NCBI RefSeq assembly: GCF_031127875.1
Contig: NZ_JARXIA010000001.1
Span: forward strand, 434,001-498,000
Direction: 5' to 3'
DNA: 64,000 nt
Source of the DNA: Pelagicoccus sp. SDUM812005
Lineage (GTDB): Bacteria > Verrucomicrobiota > Verrucomicrobiia > Opitutales > Opitutaceae
Part shown: one piece after another, positions 36,379 through 45,642 of the stretch
How the letters are laid out: each line of letters begins with the position of its first letter
Position numbering within the stretch: the stretch's first letter is position 1
The notes under the pieces: model-generated
Databases searched by the model: none
What the model was told of the DNA's origin: nothing
What the model saw: only the letters and a program-made list of their open reading frames with translations
Program-made: the position numbers and the translations under genes

Positions 36379-38436
36379 ATGTTTCAACGCTCCCTTATCC
36401 CATCCTTGCTCCTTTTTCCTTTCGCATTCGCTCAGGCGGGCGACCGTTCACTGATCGACACTTCGGCGTCGCCTCATGCGAAGATGTATATGGTCGAGAT
36501 CGACGACGTGCATTGGCGGGACGGCTTTTGGGGCGAGCGTTTCCAGGTTCTTCAGGATTCGATGATCCCATACATGTGGGAGCTTTTCCAGGACGACTAC
36601 GAGAGCCACGCCTGGTCGAACTACCTGCTTGCCGCGGGCTTGGGCAATGGTCGCGACGGTCATTTCCACGGTCCTCCTTTCAACGATGGAGACTTCTTGA
36701 AGTGGCTGGAAGCGGTGGTGAACGTTTATGCCCTTACCAAGGATCCAGAACTCGACGAGTTGATGGACAAGGTCATCGACGTCGTTGGCAAGGCGCAGCG
36801 CGAGGACGGATATCTGCACACGAAGACGATCATTCCGCAACGCCAAGGCGTGTCCCAGGCCAAGGAGTTCGAGGACCGCGAACACTTCGAAACCTACAAC
36901 ATGGGCCACTTGATCACGACCGCTTGCTTGCACTATCGCGTGACGGGAAAAGACAGCATGCTCAAGTTGGCGATTAAGGCGGCGGACTACATCGACGGGC
37001 TTTGCCGCGATGTGCCGCATGACTTGGCCCGCAATGCGATTTGCCCATCCCACTACATGGGGGTGATGGAACTGTATCGAGTGACTGGAGACGAGAAGTA
37101 CAAGGACCTGGGGGCGCAGATGATTGAGATTCGCAGCTTGGTGCCCGAGGACATCGGTAGCGACCATAACCAGGACCGGGTTCCCTTTCGCGAGATGGAA
37201 GAAGCGGTTGGCCATGCGGTGCGGGCAAACTACCTCTATGCTGGGGTGGCTGACGTGGTGGCGGAAAACGGCGACATGACCCTGCTCGATCCGCTGGAAA
37301 AGATCGCGGAGGACGTAGCGACGCAGAAGCTCTATATCACGGGAATGACCGGGGCAATCTACGATGGCGCCTCTCCCGATGGCTCCAAGAAGCACAATTC
37401 TATAAAGTTGGTTCACCAGGCCTACGGCCGCGACTACCAGTTGCCGAACCTGACGGCTTACAACGAGACCTGCGCCACCATCGGGTACAATCTATGGAAC
37501 TGGCGTATGCTTACGCTGACCGGGGATTCTGGATACATGGATCTTTTCGAGCAGACGCTGTATAATGGAATCATGGCCGGTATCAGCTTGGAGGGGACCG
37601 AATACTTCTACACGAATCCGCTTCGTAAGCTGGACGATTTCGATTGGCCGCTTCGGTGGGCGCTCACGCGGGCTCCGAATATTAAGAACAGTTTTTGCTG
37701 TCCGCCCAACGTATTGCGCACCATCGCAGAAGTGCACAACCACATGTATTCGTTGGCGGAAGGAGAGCTCTACGTGAACCTCTATGGTGCCAATGATTTG
37801 GATACGCACTGGAAAAATGGCGATCAGGTTAAGCTTCGTCAGAGCACGAACTACCCGTGGAATGGAGCGGTACGCTTAGATTTCGAGAAGGCTCCAAAGT
37901 CGAAGTTTGCCCTGCAGTTGCGGATTCCGGAGTGGGTTGATTCGGAGAAGACGCGGCTGGTGGTAAACGGAAAGACGATCGCGAGCGGCGTCGCTGGTGG
38001 ACAGTATTTTGAAGTATCCCGTAAGTGGAAGGCGGGCGATGTGGTAGAGCTCGATCTCGGCTTCGAAGTGAGCCTCTACGAGTCGAACCCCTTGGTGGAG
38101 GAAACGCTAGGGCAGGTAGCCGTTAAGTACGGGCCGCTGGTTTACTGCATGGAGTCCAACGACTTGCCGGAAGGGGTAGACATTATGGATGTGGCTTTGT
38201 CCATGGACGCCGTTGAAGGAGGGGCTGTATTTGGCCAAAAGCAGATCGCCAATACGACGGTTACTACCGTGACCTTGCCTGCATGGCACTTGCAGAGCGA
38301 AAGGTGGAAGAGCGAAAGCCTTTATCGCAAAGCCCGCAAGCAGGAGGCCAAGCCGATCGATTTGGAATTCGTTCCGTACTACGCTTGGGGAAACCGAGGC
38401 GACACGAATATGACTGTCTGGCTGCAAGCGCGCTAG
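36379..38436 (+). CDS. GH127-family glycoside hydrolase (DUF1680), exported
   Basis: A 685-residue exported enzyme. The signal peptide follows ATG 36379 (LIPSLLLFPFAFAQAG); an in-frame GTG at 36352 is the alternative. An alpha/alpha-barrel follows (HWRDGFWGERFQVLQ near 45). TAYNETCATIGYNLWNW near 363 and FCCPPNVLRT near 440 contain the Glu, Cys and Cys-Cys set that binds zinc and supplies the Cys nucleophile in HypBA1, the beta-L-arabinofuranosidase of this family. Another GH127 member removes aceric acid from rhamnogalacturonan II in Bacteroides. Either L-arabinofuranose or a related furanoside from pectin is plausible. It begins the second plus-strand block. Confidence 0.87.
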   Translation: MFQRSLIPSLLLFPFAFAQAGDRSLIDTSASPHAKMYMVEIDDVHWRDGFWGERFQVLQDSMIPYMWELFQDDYESHAWSNYLLAAGLGNGRDGHFHGPPFNDGDFLKWLEAVVNVYALTKDPELDELMDKVIDVVGKAQREDGYLHTKTIIPQRQGVSQAKEFEDREHFETYNMGHLITTACLHYRVTGKDSMLKLAIKAADYIDGLCRDVPHDLARNAICPSHYMGVMELYRVTGDEKYKDLGAQMIEIRSLVPEDIGSDHNQDRVPFREMEEAVGHAVRANYLYAGVADVVAENGDMTLLDPLEKIAEDVATQKLYITGMTGAIYDGASPDGSKKHNSIKLVHQAYGRDYQLPNLTAYNETCATIGYNLWNWRMLTLTGDSGYMDLFEQTLYNGIMAGISLEGTEYFYTNPLRKLDDFDWPLRWALTRAPNIKNSFCCPPNVLRTIAEVHNHMYSLAEGELYVNLYGANDLDTHWKNGDQVKLRQSTNYPWNGAVRLDFEKAPKSKFALQLRIPEWVDSEKTRLVVNGKTIASGVAGGQYFEVSRKWKAGDVVELDLGFEVSLYESNPLVEETLGQVAVKYGPLVYCMESNDLPEGVDIMDVALSMDAVEGGAVFGQKQIANTTVTTVTLPAWHLQSERWKSESLYRKARKQEAKPIDLEFVPYYAWGNRGDTNMTVWLQAR

Positions 38437-38490
38437 CGCCTGTCGCTAACTTTTTAATACCTTTCTCGTTTCCCAACCCCATCCCATAGA

Positions 38491-40002
38491 ATGAGTAGTA
38501 CTGATCCCCATAAACAATCGCTGGTCGAGCGGCTCGACGCGGTTAACGAGTTCGAGCGCGAGCCCGTCGCGAAGGACAAGCTTCATGGAGTAAAATCCTT
38601 CATTGCCATGTTCTCAAGCGAGCACGTTGCCGGAACGGAGTTCGTTTTGGGCACGCTCTTGGTCGTGCACGGAGTTTCCGCTTTCGACGCCTTGGTAGGC
38701 TTAGCTGTCGGCAACATCCTTGCCGTCTTGAGTTGGGCCCTCATGTGCGCCCCTATCGCGGTCAAAGAGCGTTTGACGGTCTACTGGCAGATTCGCAAGA
38801 TCGCGGGTCCCTACGCGACTGTGCTTTACTCGGTGTTGTTCGCCTTGATCATGTGCGTGTTGGCGGGGTCGATGGTGAGTGTATCCACCACAGCGATCGC
38901 TCATCCCTTTGGGATCGAGAGCCCTAACTTTGCGGCGGGGGATGTCTTTCCGAGCGTTTCTTGGATGCTGGTGGCATTGGGGGTCGGAGTGGTGATCGCT
39001 CTGCTGGCGATGTTCGGCTTCGACAAGTTGACGCACTTTGCGAAAATTTGCGCCCCTTGGATGCCCTTGGTTTTCGTAGCCGGGGCCCTAGCGAGCTTGC
39101 CGACGTTGGGCGTATCCAGTTTTGGCGACTTCATGACGGCTGCCCGCGAGAAGATCTGGACGGGGGTTCCTGCCGAAGGCGTTTCCAAGTACGGCTTTTG
39201 GAGCTGCGTGGGCTTGGCTTGGCTTTGCAATGTTTCCCAGCACATGGGCATGGGGGATGTCACGATTTTCCGATACGCCAAGAAGTGGCAGTACGGTTTC
39301 GCTTCAGCTTTCGGTATGTTCATCGGCCACTATGTCGCTTGGATCTGCTCCGGTATCATGTGTGCGGCGTTCTTCACGGCCAATGGAGCTGGGGCAAACC
39401 CGACCCCGGGCAACATCGCTTGGCTCGGCGCGGGCTGGGCTGGCCTCGTTTGCGTCGTGCTGGCGGGCTGGTCCACCGCGAATCCAACCCTCTATCGAGC
39501 AGGGCTCGCCTTCCAGGTAGCTACTCCGAATTGGAGCCGGTGGAGGATCACGCTTTTCGCGGGAATCCTGATGATAATCGCGGCCTGCGTACCTGCCATT
39601 ACCTTCTTCCTGGATCGAATAGTGGCTTACTACGGATTGTTCTTTATGCCGCTAGGGGCCTTTATCTTTTTCGACTACTGGGTCTTTCCCAAGCTGGGAC
39701 TGACGCGCTACTGGGCGGAAAGCCGCAAGCTGCTTGCGAGCTGGCCGGCGATGGTGGGCTGGTTCGGTTCTTTTATTATCTGTTTCTTCCTTTTCGCAAA
39801 GGAAGAGTATCCGAGCTTTGCTTGGGTGAACGATGTCCTGCCAGATTTCCTCGCTCACTATAAGCCCGACTTCTTCATGCAGGTATTGCCCGCTTGGATA
39901 CTGGCGGTGGTGCTTTATACGGGGTGTAGTATAATCCAGCAAAAGCTTAATCCAGGAGCGGTCGAAAGCTCGAACCTCAATCCCCAAACCCAAGAGTCAT
40001 GA
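38491..40002 (+). CDS. NCS1-family permease (cytosine/purine/allantoin transporter fold)
   Basis: A 503-residue transporter with about 12 helices. SSEHVAGTEFVLGTLLVVHG is the first helix region, GNILAVLSWALMCAPIAVKE the second, and WLCNVSQHMGMGDVTIFRYA sits at the family's substrate-proximal loop. NCS1 proteins move nucleobases or related rings by sodium or proton symport. Why such a carrier sits in a pectin locus is unclear; a different substrate or a link to the nucleoside-hydrolase-fold proteins is possible. It starts 54 nt after GH127. A 59-residue membrane protein overlaps its stop by 4 nt (ATGA). Confidence 0.85.
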   Translation: MSSTDPHKQSLVERLDAVNEFEREPVAKDKLHGVKSFIAMFSSEHVAGTEFVLGTLLVVHGVSAFDALVGLAVGNILAVLSWALMCAPIAVKERLTVYWQIRKIAGPYATVLYSVLFALIMCVLAGSMVSVSTTAIAHPFGIESPNFAAGDVFPSVSWMLVALGVGVVIALLAMFGFDKLTHFAKICAPWMPLVFVAGALASLPTLGVSSFGDFMTAAREKIWTGVPAEGVSKYGFWSCVGLAWLCNVSQHMGMGDVTIFRYAKKWQYGFASAFGMFIGHYVAWICSGIMCAAFFTANGAGANPTPGNIAWLGAGWAGLVCVVLAGWSTANPTLYRAGLAFQVATPNWSRWRITLFAGILMIIAACVPAITFFLDRIVAYYGLFFMPLGAFIFFDYWVFPKLGLTRYWAESRKLLASWPAMVGWFGSFIICFFLFAKEEYPSFAWVNDVLPDFLAHYKPDFFMQVLPAWILAVVLYTGCSIIQQKLNPGAVESSNLNPQTQES

Positions 40003-40178
40003 AATCGATTTTAAAGGTACTCTCTTATCTTGGACTTGCCATGACAGTTTTGCCTTCGGTTCTGGTCTTCGCTGGAAAGATGGAAAAGGAACTGCACTAC
40101 AGCGTGATGATTGCAGGTATGGTTCTTTGGTTTGTCACTGCGGTTCTCTGGGTAAAGCCCGACCAGCATCAACCGTGA
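39999..40178 (+). CDS. Small two-helix membrane protein (59 aa)
   Basis: The ATG overlaps the NCS1 permease stop by 4 nt. The 59-residue product has two hydrophobic helices (LSYLGLAMTVLPSVLVFAG and SVMIAGMVLWFVTAVLWV) joined by a charged turn KMEKELHY, with a short hydrophilic C-terminus ending DQHQP. The overlap, clean membrane topology and lack of internal stops argue that it is real. It may be an accessory subunit of the permease. It is just below a common 60-residue cutoff, so it is easily missed. Confidence 0.7.
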   Translation: MKSILKVLSYLGLAMTVLPSVLVFAGKMEKELHYSVMIAGMVLWFVTAVLWVKPDQHQP

Positions 40179-40211
40179 GGCAGGGGCTTCGCTATCTTGT
40201 TGCGGTAAGAT

Positions 40212-40246
40212 CCTGCAGCGCGGACGCGGGCTGAAGCTCCGCGCTA
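40212..40246 (+). repeat. REP-like repeat in the leader of the rhamnosidase gene
   Basis: CCTGCAGCGCGGACGC followed by GGGCTGAAGCTCCGCGCTAC without the final G. Arms AGCGCGG and CCGCGCT can pair. It ends 9 nt before the GH78 ATG, so the structure could affect ribosome access. Confidence 0.85.
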
Positions 40247-40255
40247 CTATTTGAA

Positions 40256-42994
40256 ATGTCTGAAAAGCTATCCATCAACAAGCTCCGCTGCGAGTACTTG
40301 AACGACCCGCTCGGGATCGACGAAACGCGCCCACGCTTCAGCTACGTGCTGGAGAGCGATCGACGTGGAGCGAAGCAGATCGCTCGTCGCATTCGAGTGG
40401 CTACGAGCGAGCGCCTCTTGCTTGAGGGGCAGGCGGACCTTTGGGATAGCGGATGGTGCGAGAGTCGAGTGACGAGCCAAATCGAATACCTCGGAGCTCG
40501 TCTGAAATCACGCATGGTTTGCCACTGGCAGGTCGAGGTGGAGGACGAGCTGGGCGAGCGCCACCTCTCAGGAAGCGCTTGCTGGAGCATGGGGCTGCTG
40601 GATCCCAGCGATTGGCAAGCTCGATGGATCGCCGCCGATCCCGAGGTGATTGCTCGCGACGATGCGGCTACGGCTCCGAGTCTTACGGAATGCGGGACGC
40701 CTGTCCTTTTTCGCAAGGAATTCGAATTGGACGATGCCCCAATGCGGGCGACGCTTTATTTGACGGCGAGAGGCCTGGTCGAAGCGAAGATCGGGGGACG
40801 CCGCGTTGGCGAAGATCTCTTCGCCCCGGAGTGGACCGACTACGATACGCGTATCCACTATCGTACTTACGATGTTACCTCGCTGCTGGGCGGAAGCAGT
40901 TCCGCCTTGGGCCTGACTTTGGGGGATGGCTGGTGGAGCGGTTATGTTGGTTGGCAGGAGACGCGGGCTCGCTATGGCGATTTGCAGAACAGCGTTTGCG
41001 CGCAATTGGAAGTCGAATACGAGGACGGCCGCCGACAGATCATCGTCACCGATTCGAGCTGGCAGTGCGATACGGGGCCAATCTTGTCATCCGATTTCAT
41101 GATGGGCGAATCCTACGATGCGCGGCGCGAAAGCCCGGGCTGGAGCTCGCCAGGCTTCGCTGGAGAGGCTTGGCTGTCGGCGATCGAGATTGAGGCGCCC
41201 GCAGCCGTTCTTTGTTCTCAGCGTTCGGAGCCGGTGCGTGTGATCGATACCCTGTCGCCTGTATCGCGGGTGGAGGTAGAGCCCGGAGTCTGGATTTTCG
41301 ATATTGGCCAAAACATTTCAGGGTGGGCGCGGATACGGGTGAACCAGCCAGCCGGAACGCGAATCCAAATCCGCTATGCGGAGCGACTAAAGCCCGACGG
41401 GCAATTGTACACCGAAAACCTGCGTCTGGCGAAATCGACCGATGTGTATATGTGCCGCGGCGGAGGCGATGAAGTTTGGGAACCGCATTTCACTTTCCAC
41501 GGATTTCAATACATCGAAATCACGGGATTGGTAGAGCCCGAGGGCGAAGACTGTGTAGTGGCTTGCGTCATACACTCTGCAACGCCGCCTGCAGGGAGCT
41601 TTGATTGCTCGAATTCCGATGTGACTCGACTTTGGAAAAACGGGCTTTGGTCCCAGAAGGACAATTTCTTGTCCGTCCCAACTGATTGCCCCCAGCGCGA
41701 CGAACGGTTGGGGTGGATGGGCGATGCCCAAGTTTTTTTGCGGACGGCGACCTATAACATGGATGTGGCGGCCTTCTTCACGAAATGGATGGTCGACGTG
41801 TGCGACGCGCAGACGGCGGAGGGCATTTTTCCCGATACGGCTCCGCGTTTGCGGGAAGGCGAAAATTTCGTGGGGCTGGACGATCTCGTGGGAGGGGCGG
41901 CATGGGCGGATGCAGGTATCATTATTCCGCATACGCTTTGGAAAGTATACCGGGACAAGCGTTTGCTGGAAAGACATTGGGACTCCATGGCCGCCTGGAT
42001 GGACTATCTGGAGCGTACCAACCCAGACTATCTGCGGGTGAACGACTTGCGTAATAATTACGGGGATTGGTTGTGCATTCCTTCCGATCGCGAGTTTAGG
42101 ACGCATTCGCCCATGAAGAATCTGTTGGCAACCGCGTACTGGGCGGATGACGCCGCCAAGATGGCGGAAATGGCGAAGGCTTTAGGGAAGGTGGAGGAAG
42201 CCGAGGCTTACTTGAAAACTTTCCAAAGAGTTAAGGCAGCGTTCCAGGCTGAGTTCGTGAATGACGATGGAAGTCTGAGCGTAGAAACGCAGACGGCTTA
42301 CCTTCTGGCTTTGGCTATGGATTTGCTGCCGCAGGAATTGCGAGCGAAGGCGGCTGCCCACCTCGTTGAGAACATCAAGAATTTGGATTGGCACCTAAGC
42401 ACCGGGTTTGTCGGTATTCGTTTTTTGAATCCTGTATTGACCGATGCTGGTTACGGGGATGTTGCCTATCGCCTGCTGCTGCAAGACAGCTACCCGTCTT
42501 GGTTGTATCCAGTGAAGCATGGCGCCACTACGATTTGGGAACGTTGGAACGGTTGGACGGAAGAGGGCGGTTTCTTCGATCCCTTGATGAATTCCTTCAA
42601 CCATTACTCGCTCGGGTCCGTGGGAGAGTGGCTATTTAGCCATGTCGCAGGCCTTCAGCTCGACGACTCGGAGCTCGGCTTTGCGGCGGCCCAGCTTAAG
42701 CCTTATGTGGGTGAGGGGCTGGACTGGGTGAAGGCTAGCTACGACAGCTTGCACGGGACTTACGAAAGCGCCTGGGAGCAATCCAAGGACGCCTGGATTT
42801 GGCGATTCCGTATTCCGGCCAACGCGAGAGCAAGCGTTTGGATTCCCGTACATGACGAGACGAGCGTTGATCTTGATGGGCTCGAGATTTATTCCCGAAA
42901 GGATGGCTGGCTGCTTTGCCACGCGGAATCAGGAAGCTACGAAATCAAGGTGAGCGGCCGCGTTCGTTGTGGAGCGGCTACTGTATTGAACTAA
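40256..42994 (+). CDS. Alpha-L-rhamnosidase, GH78
   Basis: A 912-residue enzyme with the full GH78 layout: an N-terminal beta-sandwich (RCEYLNDPLGIDETRPRFSY), the accessory domains (ARWIAADPE, then LYLTARGLVEAKIGGRRVG), the alpha/alpha-barrel, and a C-terminal beta domain. The barrel carries VPTDCPQRDERLGWMGDAQ around residues 473-491, where the conserved acidic residues bind rhamnose, and later TTIWERWNGW. It has no signal peptide and so probably acts in the cytoplasm on imported oligosaccharides. Its stop overlaps the RLP start (TAATG), linking rhamnose release with acid-sugar metabolism. In rhamnogalacturonan II rhamnose caps apiose, so this enzyme could free apiose for the pathway. Confidence 0.93.
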   Translation: MSEKLSINKLRCEYLNDPLGIDETRPRFSYVLESDRRGAKQIARRIRVATSERLLLEGQADLWDSGWCESRVTSQIEYLGARLKSRMVCHWQVEVEDELGERHLSGSACWSMGLLDPSDWQARWIAADPEVIARDDAATAPSLTECGTPVLFRKEFELDDAPMRATLYLTARGLVEAKIGGRRVGEDLFAPEWTDYDTRIHYRTYDVTSLLGGSSSALGLTLGDGWWSGYVGWQETRARYGDLQNSVCAQLEVEYEDGRRQIIVTDSSWQCDTGPILSSDFMMGESYDARRESPGWSSPGFAGEAWLSAIEIEAPAAVLCSQRSEPVRVIDTLSPVSRVEVEPGVWIFDIGQNISGWARIRVNQPAGTRIQIRYAERLKPDGQLYTENLRLAKSTDVYMCRGGGDEVWEPHFTFHGFQYIEITGLVEPEGEDCVVACVIHSATPPAGSFDCSNSDVTRLWKNGLWSQKDNFLSVPTDCPQRDERLGWMGDAQVFLRTATYNMDVAAFFTKWMVDVCDAQTAEGIFPDTAPRLREGENFVGLDDLVGGAAWADAGIIIPHTLWKVYRDKRLLERHWDSMAAWMDYLERTNPDYLRVNDLRNNYGDWLCIPSDREFRTHSPMKNLLATAYWADDAAKMAEMAKALGKVEEAEAYLKTFQRVKAAFQAEFVNDDGSLSVETQTAYLLALAMDLLPQELRAKAAAHLVENIKNLDWHLSTGFVGIRFLNPVLTDAGYGDVAYRLLLQDSYPSWLYPVKHGATTIWERWNGWTEEGGFFDPLMNSFNHYSLGSVGEWLFSHVAGLQLDDSELGFAAAQLKPYVGEGLDWVKASYDSLHGTYESAWEQSKDAWIWRFRIPANARASVWIPVHDETSVDLDGLEIYSRKDGWLLCHAESGSYEIKVSGRVRCGAATVLN

Positions 42995-44241
42995 TGGAAC
43001 GCATCTACGCAGACTACTTTATCGAGACTCCGTTTCCGTTGGAAAAGGCGGCAGCGACGTTGGCAGGCGAGCAATCCTCGGGAACCTTCGTGTCGGTGCC
43101 CGGCGAAACGGCGGAGCTGAAGGAGCGCTTTGCGGCGCGGGTTGAGACGATTGAGGCCTTGGAATCCGTTTCGCGGCCTAGCATTCCCAGCGAAAAGTTG
43201 TCCGCGGGTTCGTATCAGCGAGCTCGTGTAAAGGTTTCTTGGTCGATCGAGAATTTTCGATACAATCTCCCAACCCTAATATCTACCTTGCAGGGAAATC
43301 TCTACGAGCTTACGCAGTTCACTGGGTTGAAGCTCATGGATATCGATTTGCCGGCCTCTTATGGCGAGCATTTCCGGGGGCCGCGCTTTGGAGTGGCGGG
43401 GTGCAGGGAGCTGACCGGAGTCGAGGATCGACCTTTGATCGGTACCATTATCAAGCCTAGCATTGGTATGACTCCGGCGGATACGGCAGAGTTGGTTAAA
43501 ACGCTGGTGGAAGCAGGGATCGATTTTATCAAAGACGACGAGTTGCTTTCCTCCGCCGCGAATTCGCCGTTTGCGGAACGGGTGGAAGCGGTGATGCGGG
43601 TGATCAACGACCACGCCGATCGCAGCGGCAAGAAGGTTATGTACGCGTTTAACGTTTCGGACGAGCTGGATGCTATGTTGCGAAACTACGAGACGATCGT
43701 GGCTTCTGGAGGCACCTGCGCCATGGTGAGCCTGAACAGCGTTGGTTTGGCTGGGGCGAAAAAGATCTGCGACCAAGGGGTTCTCGCGATCCATGGGCAT
43801 CGCAATGGGTGGGGCATGATGAACCGGCATCCCTTGCTAGGAATTGAATTCAAGGCTTATCAAAAGCTTTGGCGATTGGCGGGCGTGGACCAGATCCATG
43901 TGAACGGGGTCGCTAACAAGTTTTGGGAGAGTGACGACTCGGTGGTACGGTCTATGGAGGCTTGTAGCGAGCCTTTGCTGGGCGGATTCAGTGTTTTGCC
44001 GGTCGTTTCCTCAGGTCAGTGGGGAGGTCAGGCATTCGAAACCTATCGCCGCGTGCCGACGGTGGATTTGCTCTACATGGCGGGAGGCGGGATTATGGGT
44101 CACCCCGGTGGGGCGCGTGACGGTGTTAAGGCCTTGCAGCAAGCGTGGAATGCCGCGGTAGCCGGGGTGAGTTTGCAGGATGCTGCTGAAATGTATTCGG
44201 AATTTGGAGCTTCGGTAGAGAAATTTGGAGGCGGGGCGTGA
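42994..44241 (+). CDS. RuBisCO-like protein (form IV), probable 3-oxo-isoapionate-4-phosphate enzyme
   Basis: A 415-residue RuBisCO-superfamily protein. GTIIKPSIG (150-158) keeps the first active-site Lys but has Ser where true RuBisCO has the KPK Lys. FIKDDE (178-183) keeps the carbamylated Lys180 with Asp182 and Glu183 for Mg, His267/His269 lie in AIHGHRNGWG, Lys309 sits in the loop-6 region, and SSGQWGG and GGGIMGHPGG cover the phosphate sites. It therefore is a catalytic RLP, not a carboxylase. The partner acid-sugar kinase is 16 nt downstream; in known D-apionate pathways RLPs with this kinase act on 3-oxo-isoapionate-4-phosphate (decarboxylase or transcarboxylase/hydrolase). Start ATG 42994 overlaps the GH78 stop; the longer upstream frame lies inside GH78. 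Confidence 0.85.
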   Translation: MERIYADYFIETPFPLEKAAATLAGEQSSGTFVSVPGETAELKERFAARVETIEALESVSRPSIPSEKLSAGSYQRARVKVSWSIENFRYNLPTLISTLQGNLYELTQFTGLKLMDIDLPASYGEHFRGPRFGVAGCRELTGVEDRPLIGTIIKPSIGMTPADTAELVKTLVEAGIDFIKDDELLSSAANSPFAERVEAVMRVINDHADRSGKKVMYAFNVSDELDAMLRNYETIVASGGTCAMVSLNSVGLAGAKKICDQGVLAIHGHRNGWGMMNRHPLLGIEFKAYQKLWRLAGVDQIHVNGVANKFWESDDSVVRSMEACSEPLLGGFSVLPVVSSGQWGGQAFETYRRVPTVDLLYMAGGGIMGHPGGARDGVKALQQAWNAAVAGVSLQDAAEMYSEFGASVEKFGGGA

Positions 44242-44257
44242 CCTCGGAGTTAGAGCG

Positions 44258-45631
44258 ATGAGCCTCAAGATAGCATACTACGCCGATGACTTTACGGGCT
44301 CGACCGACGCCTTGGAGTTTCTGACGCGGGAGGGAGCTCGCACAGTTTTATTCGTGGAGCCGCCCAGTAGGGAGCAATTGGCCCGCTATGGAAAGCTCGA
44401 TGCGATCGGAGTGGCGGGTTTGACGCGCTCGATGGCGCCGGAACGTATGGAGGAACGCTTGCTGGAAGACTTTGCCCGCTTGGAAGCCCTTGAGCCACGG
44501 CACGTTCACTACAAGGTGTGTTCGACGTTCGATTCCTCGCCGAAGATCGGAAATATCGGGCAGGCTATCGAGGCTGGGTTGCGTGTATTCAAAAATTCGA
44601 TGGTTCCGTTAGTTGTGGGAGCTCCTGCATTGGGGCGCTACGTCGCTTTCGGCAACTTGTTTGCTCGCCTGGGAATTGGGAGCCGAGGAAACATTTACCG
44701 TCTAGACCGACACCCGTCGACCAGTCGCCATCCCGTAACCCCGATGACGGAGGCTGATTTGATGCGCCACCTCGCTCGGCAGACGGATAAGCGAATGGGC
44801 TTGATTGACTTCACGCAATTGGAGAGCGGCGAAGCGGACTCTGCTCTACAAGGTCTCAAAGCGGATGGTTGCGAGGTTGTTTTCTTCGACACGCTTAATC
44901 CTTCCCATCTCGAAGTGATCGGGCGCCTTTTGGATTCCGAAGCCAACGGATCGTGCCTATTTAGCGTCGGCTCCTCCGGGGTAGAGGCGGCCTTGGGATC
45001 GCTGTGGGCAGAGGACGGTTTACTCGCTGGGGCTAACGATTTCGAATCGCTAAGGGAGCGGAAGGATCTCTTGGTCATATCGGGTAGTTGTTCACCGGTT
45101 ACAGGCGAACAGATTGACAGGGCGATTTCTGATGGATTTGCAGCGGTATCTTTGGACACGAGTTTGTTGGTCGATGCGGAGGGATACAGGAAGGAAATTT
45201 CGCGTGCGGTAGAGGAAGCTGTTTCCTATTTGGCGGAGGAACGACCGACGATCGTGCATAGCGCCAAAGGTCCGGAGGATCCTCGTATCGATCGAACGGA
45301 AGCCGCATTTGCGAGGGTTGGAGTAGGCCCTGATTCTTTGAAGGAACGTAGCGGAGCGCTTTTTGGTGGAGCTCTAGGCGAGATCGCCCGCGAGTGTATC
45401 CAACGAACGGGGATAAAGCGATTGCTGGTATCCGGCGGGGATTCGTCGAGCTATGCGGCCCGAGCCATGGGAATCGAAGCGGTTGAAATGATTGCCCCGC
45501 TCGTGGCGGGCGCTCCTATCTGCCGCGCTCATGCGCCGGATTCGCCACTCGATGGAGTCGAAGTAAATTTCAAGGGCGGTCAAGTCGGCGGAAAAGCTTA
45601 CTTTTCGCAAGTTGCAAAGGGCTGCCTATAA
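44258..45631 (+). CDS. DUF1537-family acid-sugar kinase (3-oxo-isoapionate kinase-like)
   Basis: A 457-residue kinase of the four-carbon acid-sugar family. The N-terminal domain opens YYADDFTGSTDALEFL, the substrate-side motif of the family; HYKVCSTFDSSPKIGNIG follows. LLVISGSCSPVTGEQIDRA and LLVSGGDSSSYAARAMGIE belong to the nucleotide-binding C-terminal domain. Start ATG 44258 has GGAG 8 nt upstream. Known members phosphorylate threonate, erythronate or 3-oxo-isoapionate. Adjacency to an RLP favours the last (OiaK-like), where the kinase makes the RLP substrate. It is followed 11 nt later by an Asp/Glu-racemase-like gene. Confidence 0.85.
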   Translation: MSLKIAYYADDFTGSTDALEFLTREGARTVLFVEPPSREQLARYGKLDAIGVAGLTRSMAPERMEERLLEDFARLEALEPRHVHYKVCSTFDSSPKIGNIGQAIEAGLRVFKNSMVPLVVGAPALGRYVAFGNLFARLGIGSRGNIYRLDRHPSTSRHPVTPMTEADLMRHLARQTDKRMGLIDFTQLESGEADSALQGLKADGCEVVFFDTLNPSHLEVIGRLLDSEANGSCLFSVGSSGVEAALGSLWAEDGLLAGANDFESLRERKDLLVISGSCSPVTGEQIDRAISDGFAAVSLDTSLLVDAEGYRKEISRAVEEAVSYLAEERPTIVHSAKGPEDPRIDRTEAAFARVGVGPDSLKERSGALFGGALGEIARECIQRTGIKRLLVSGGDSSSYAARAMGIEAVEMIAPLVAGAPICRAHAPDSPLDGVEVNFKGGQVGGKAYFSQVAKGCL

Positions 45632-45642
45632 AACGAATTAGC

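Noticed and set aside
42994-44241. True RuBisCO or carbon fixation
   Set aside because: The KPK motif reads KPS, there is no small subunit or phosphoribulokinase, and the gene lies in a sugar-catabolic operon.
42994-44241. RLP of methionine salvage (MtnW)
   Set aside because: No salvage genes are present; the partner is an acid-sugar kinase.
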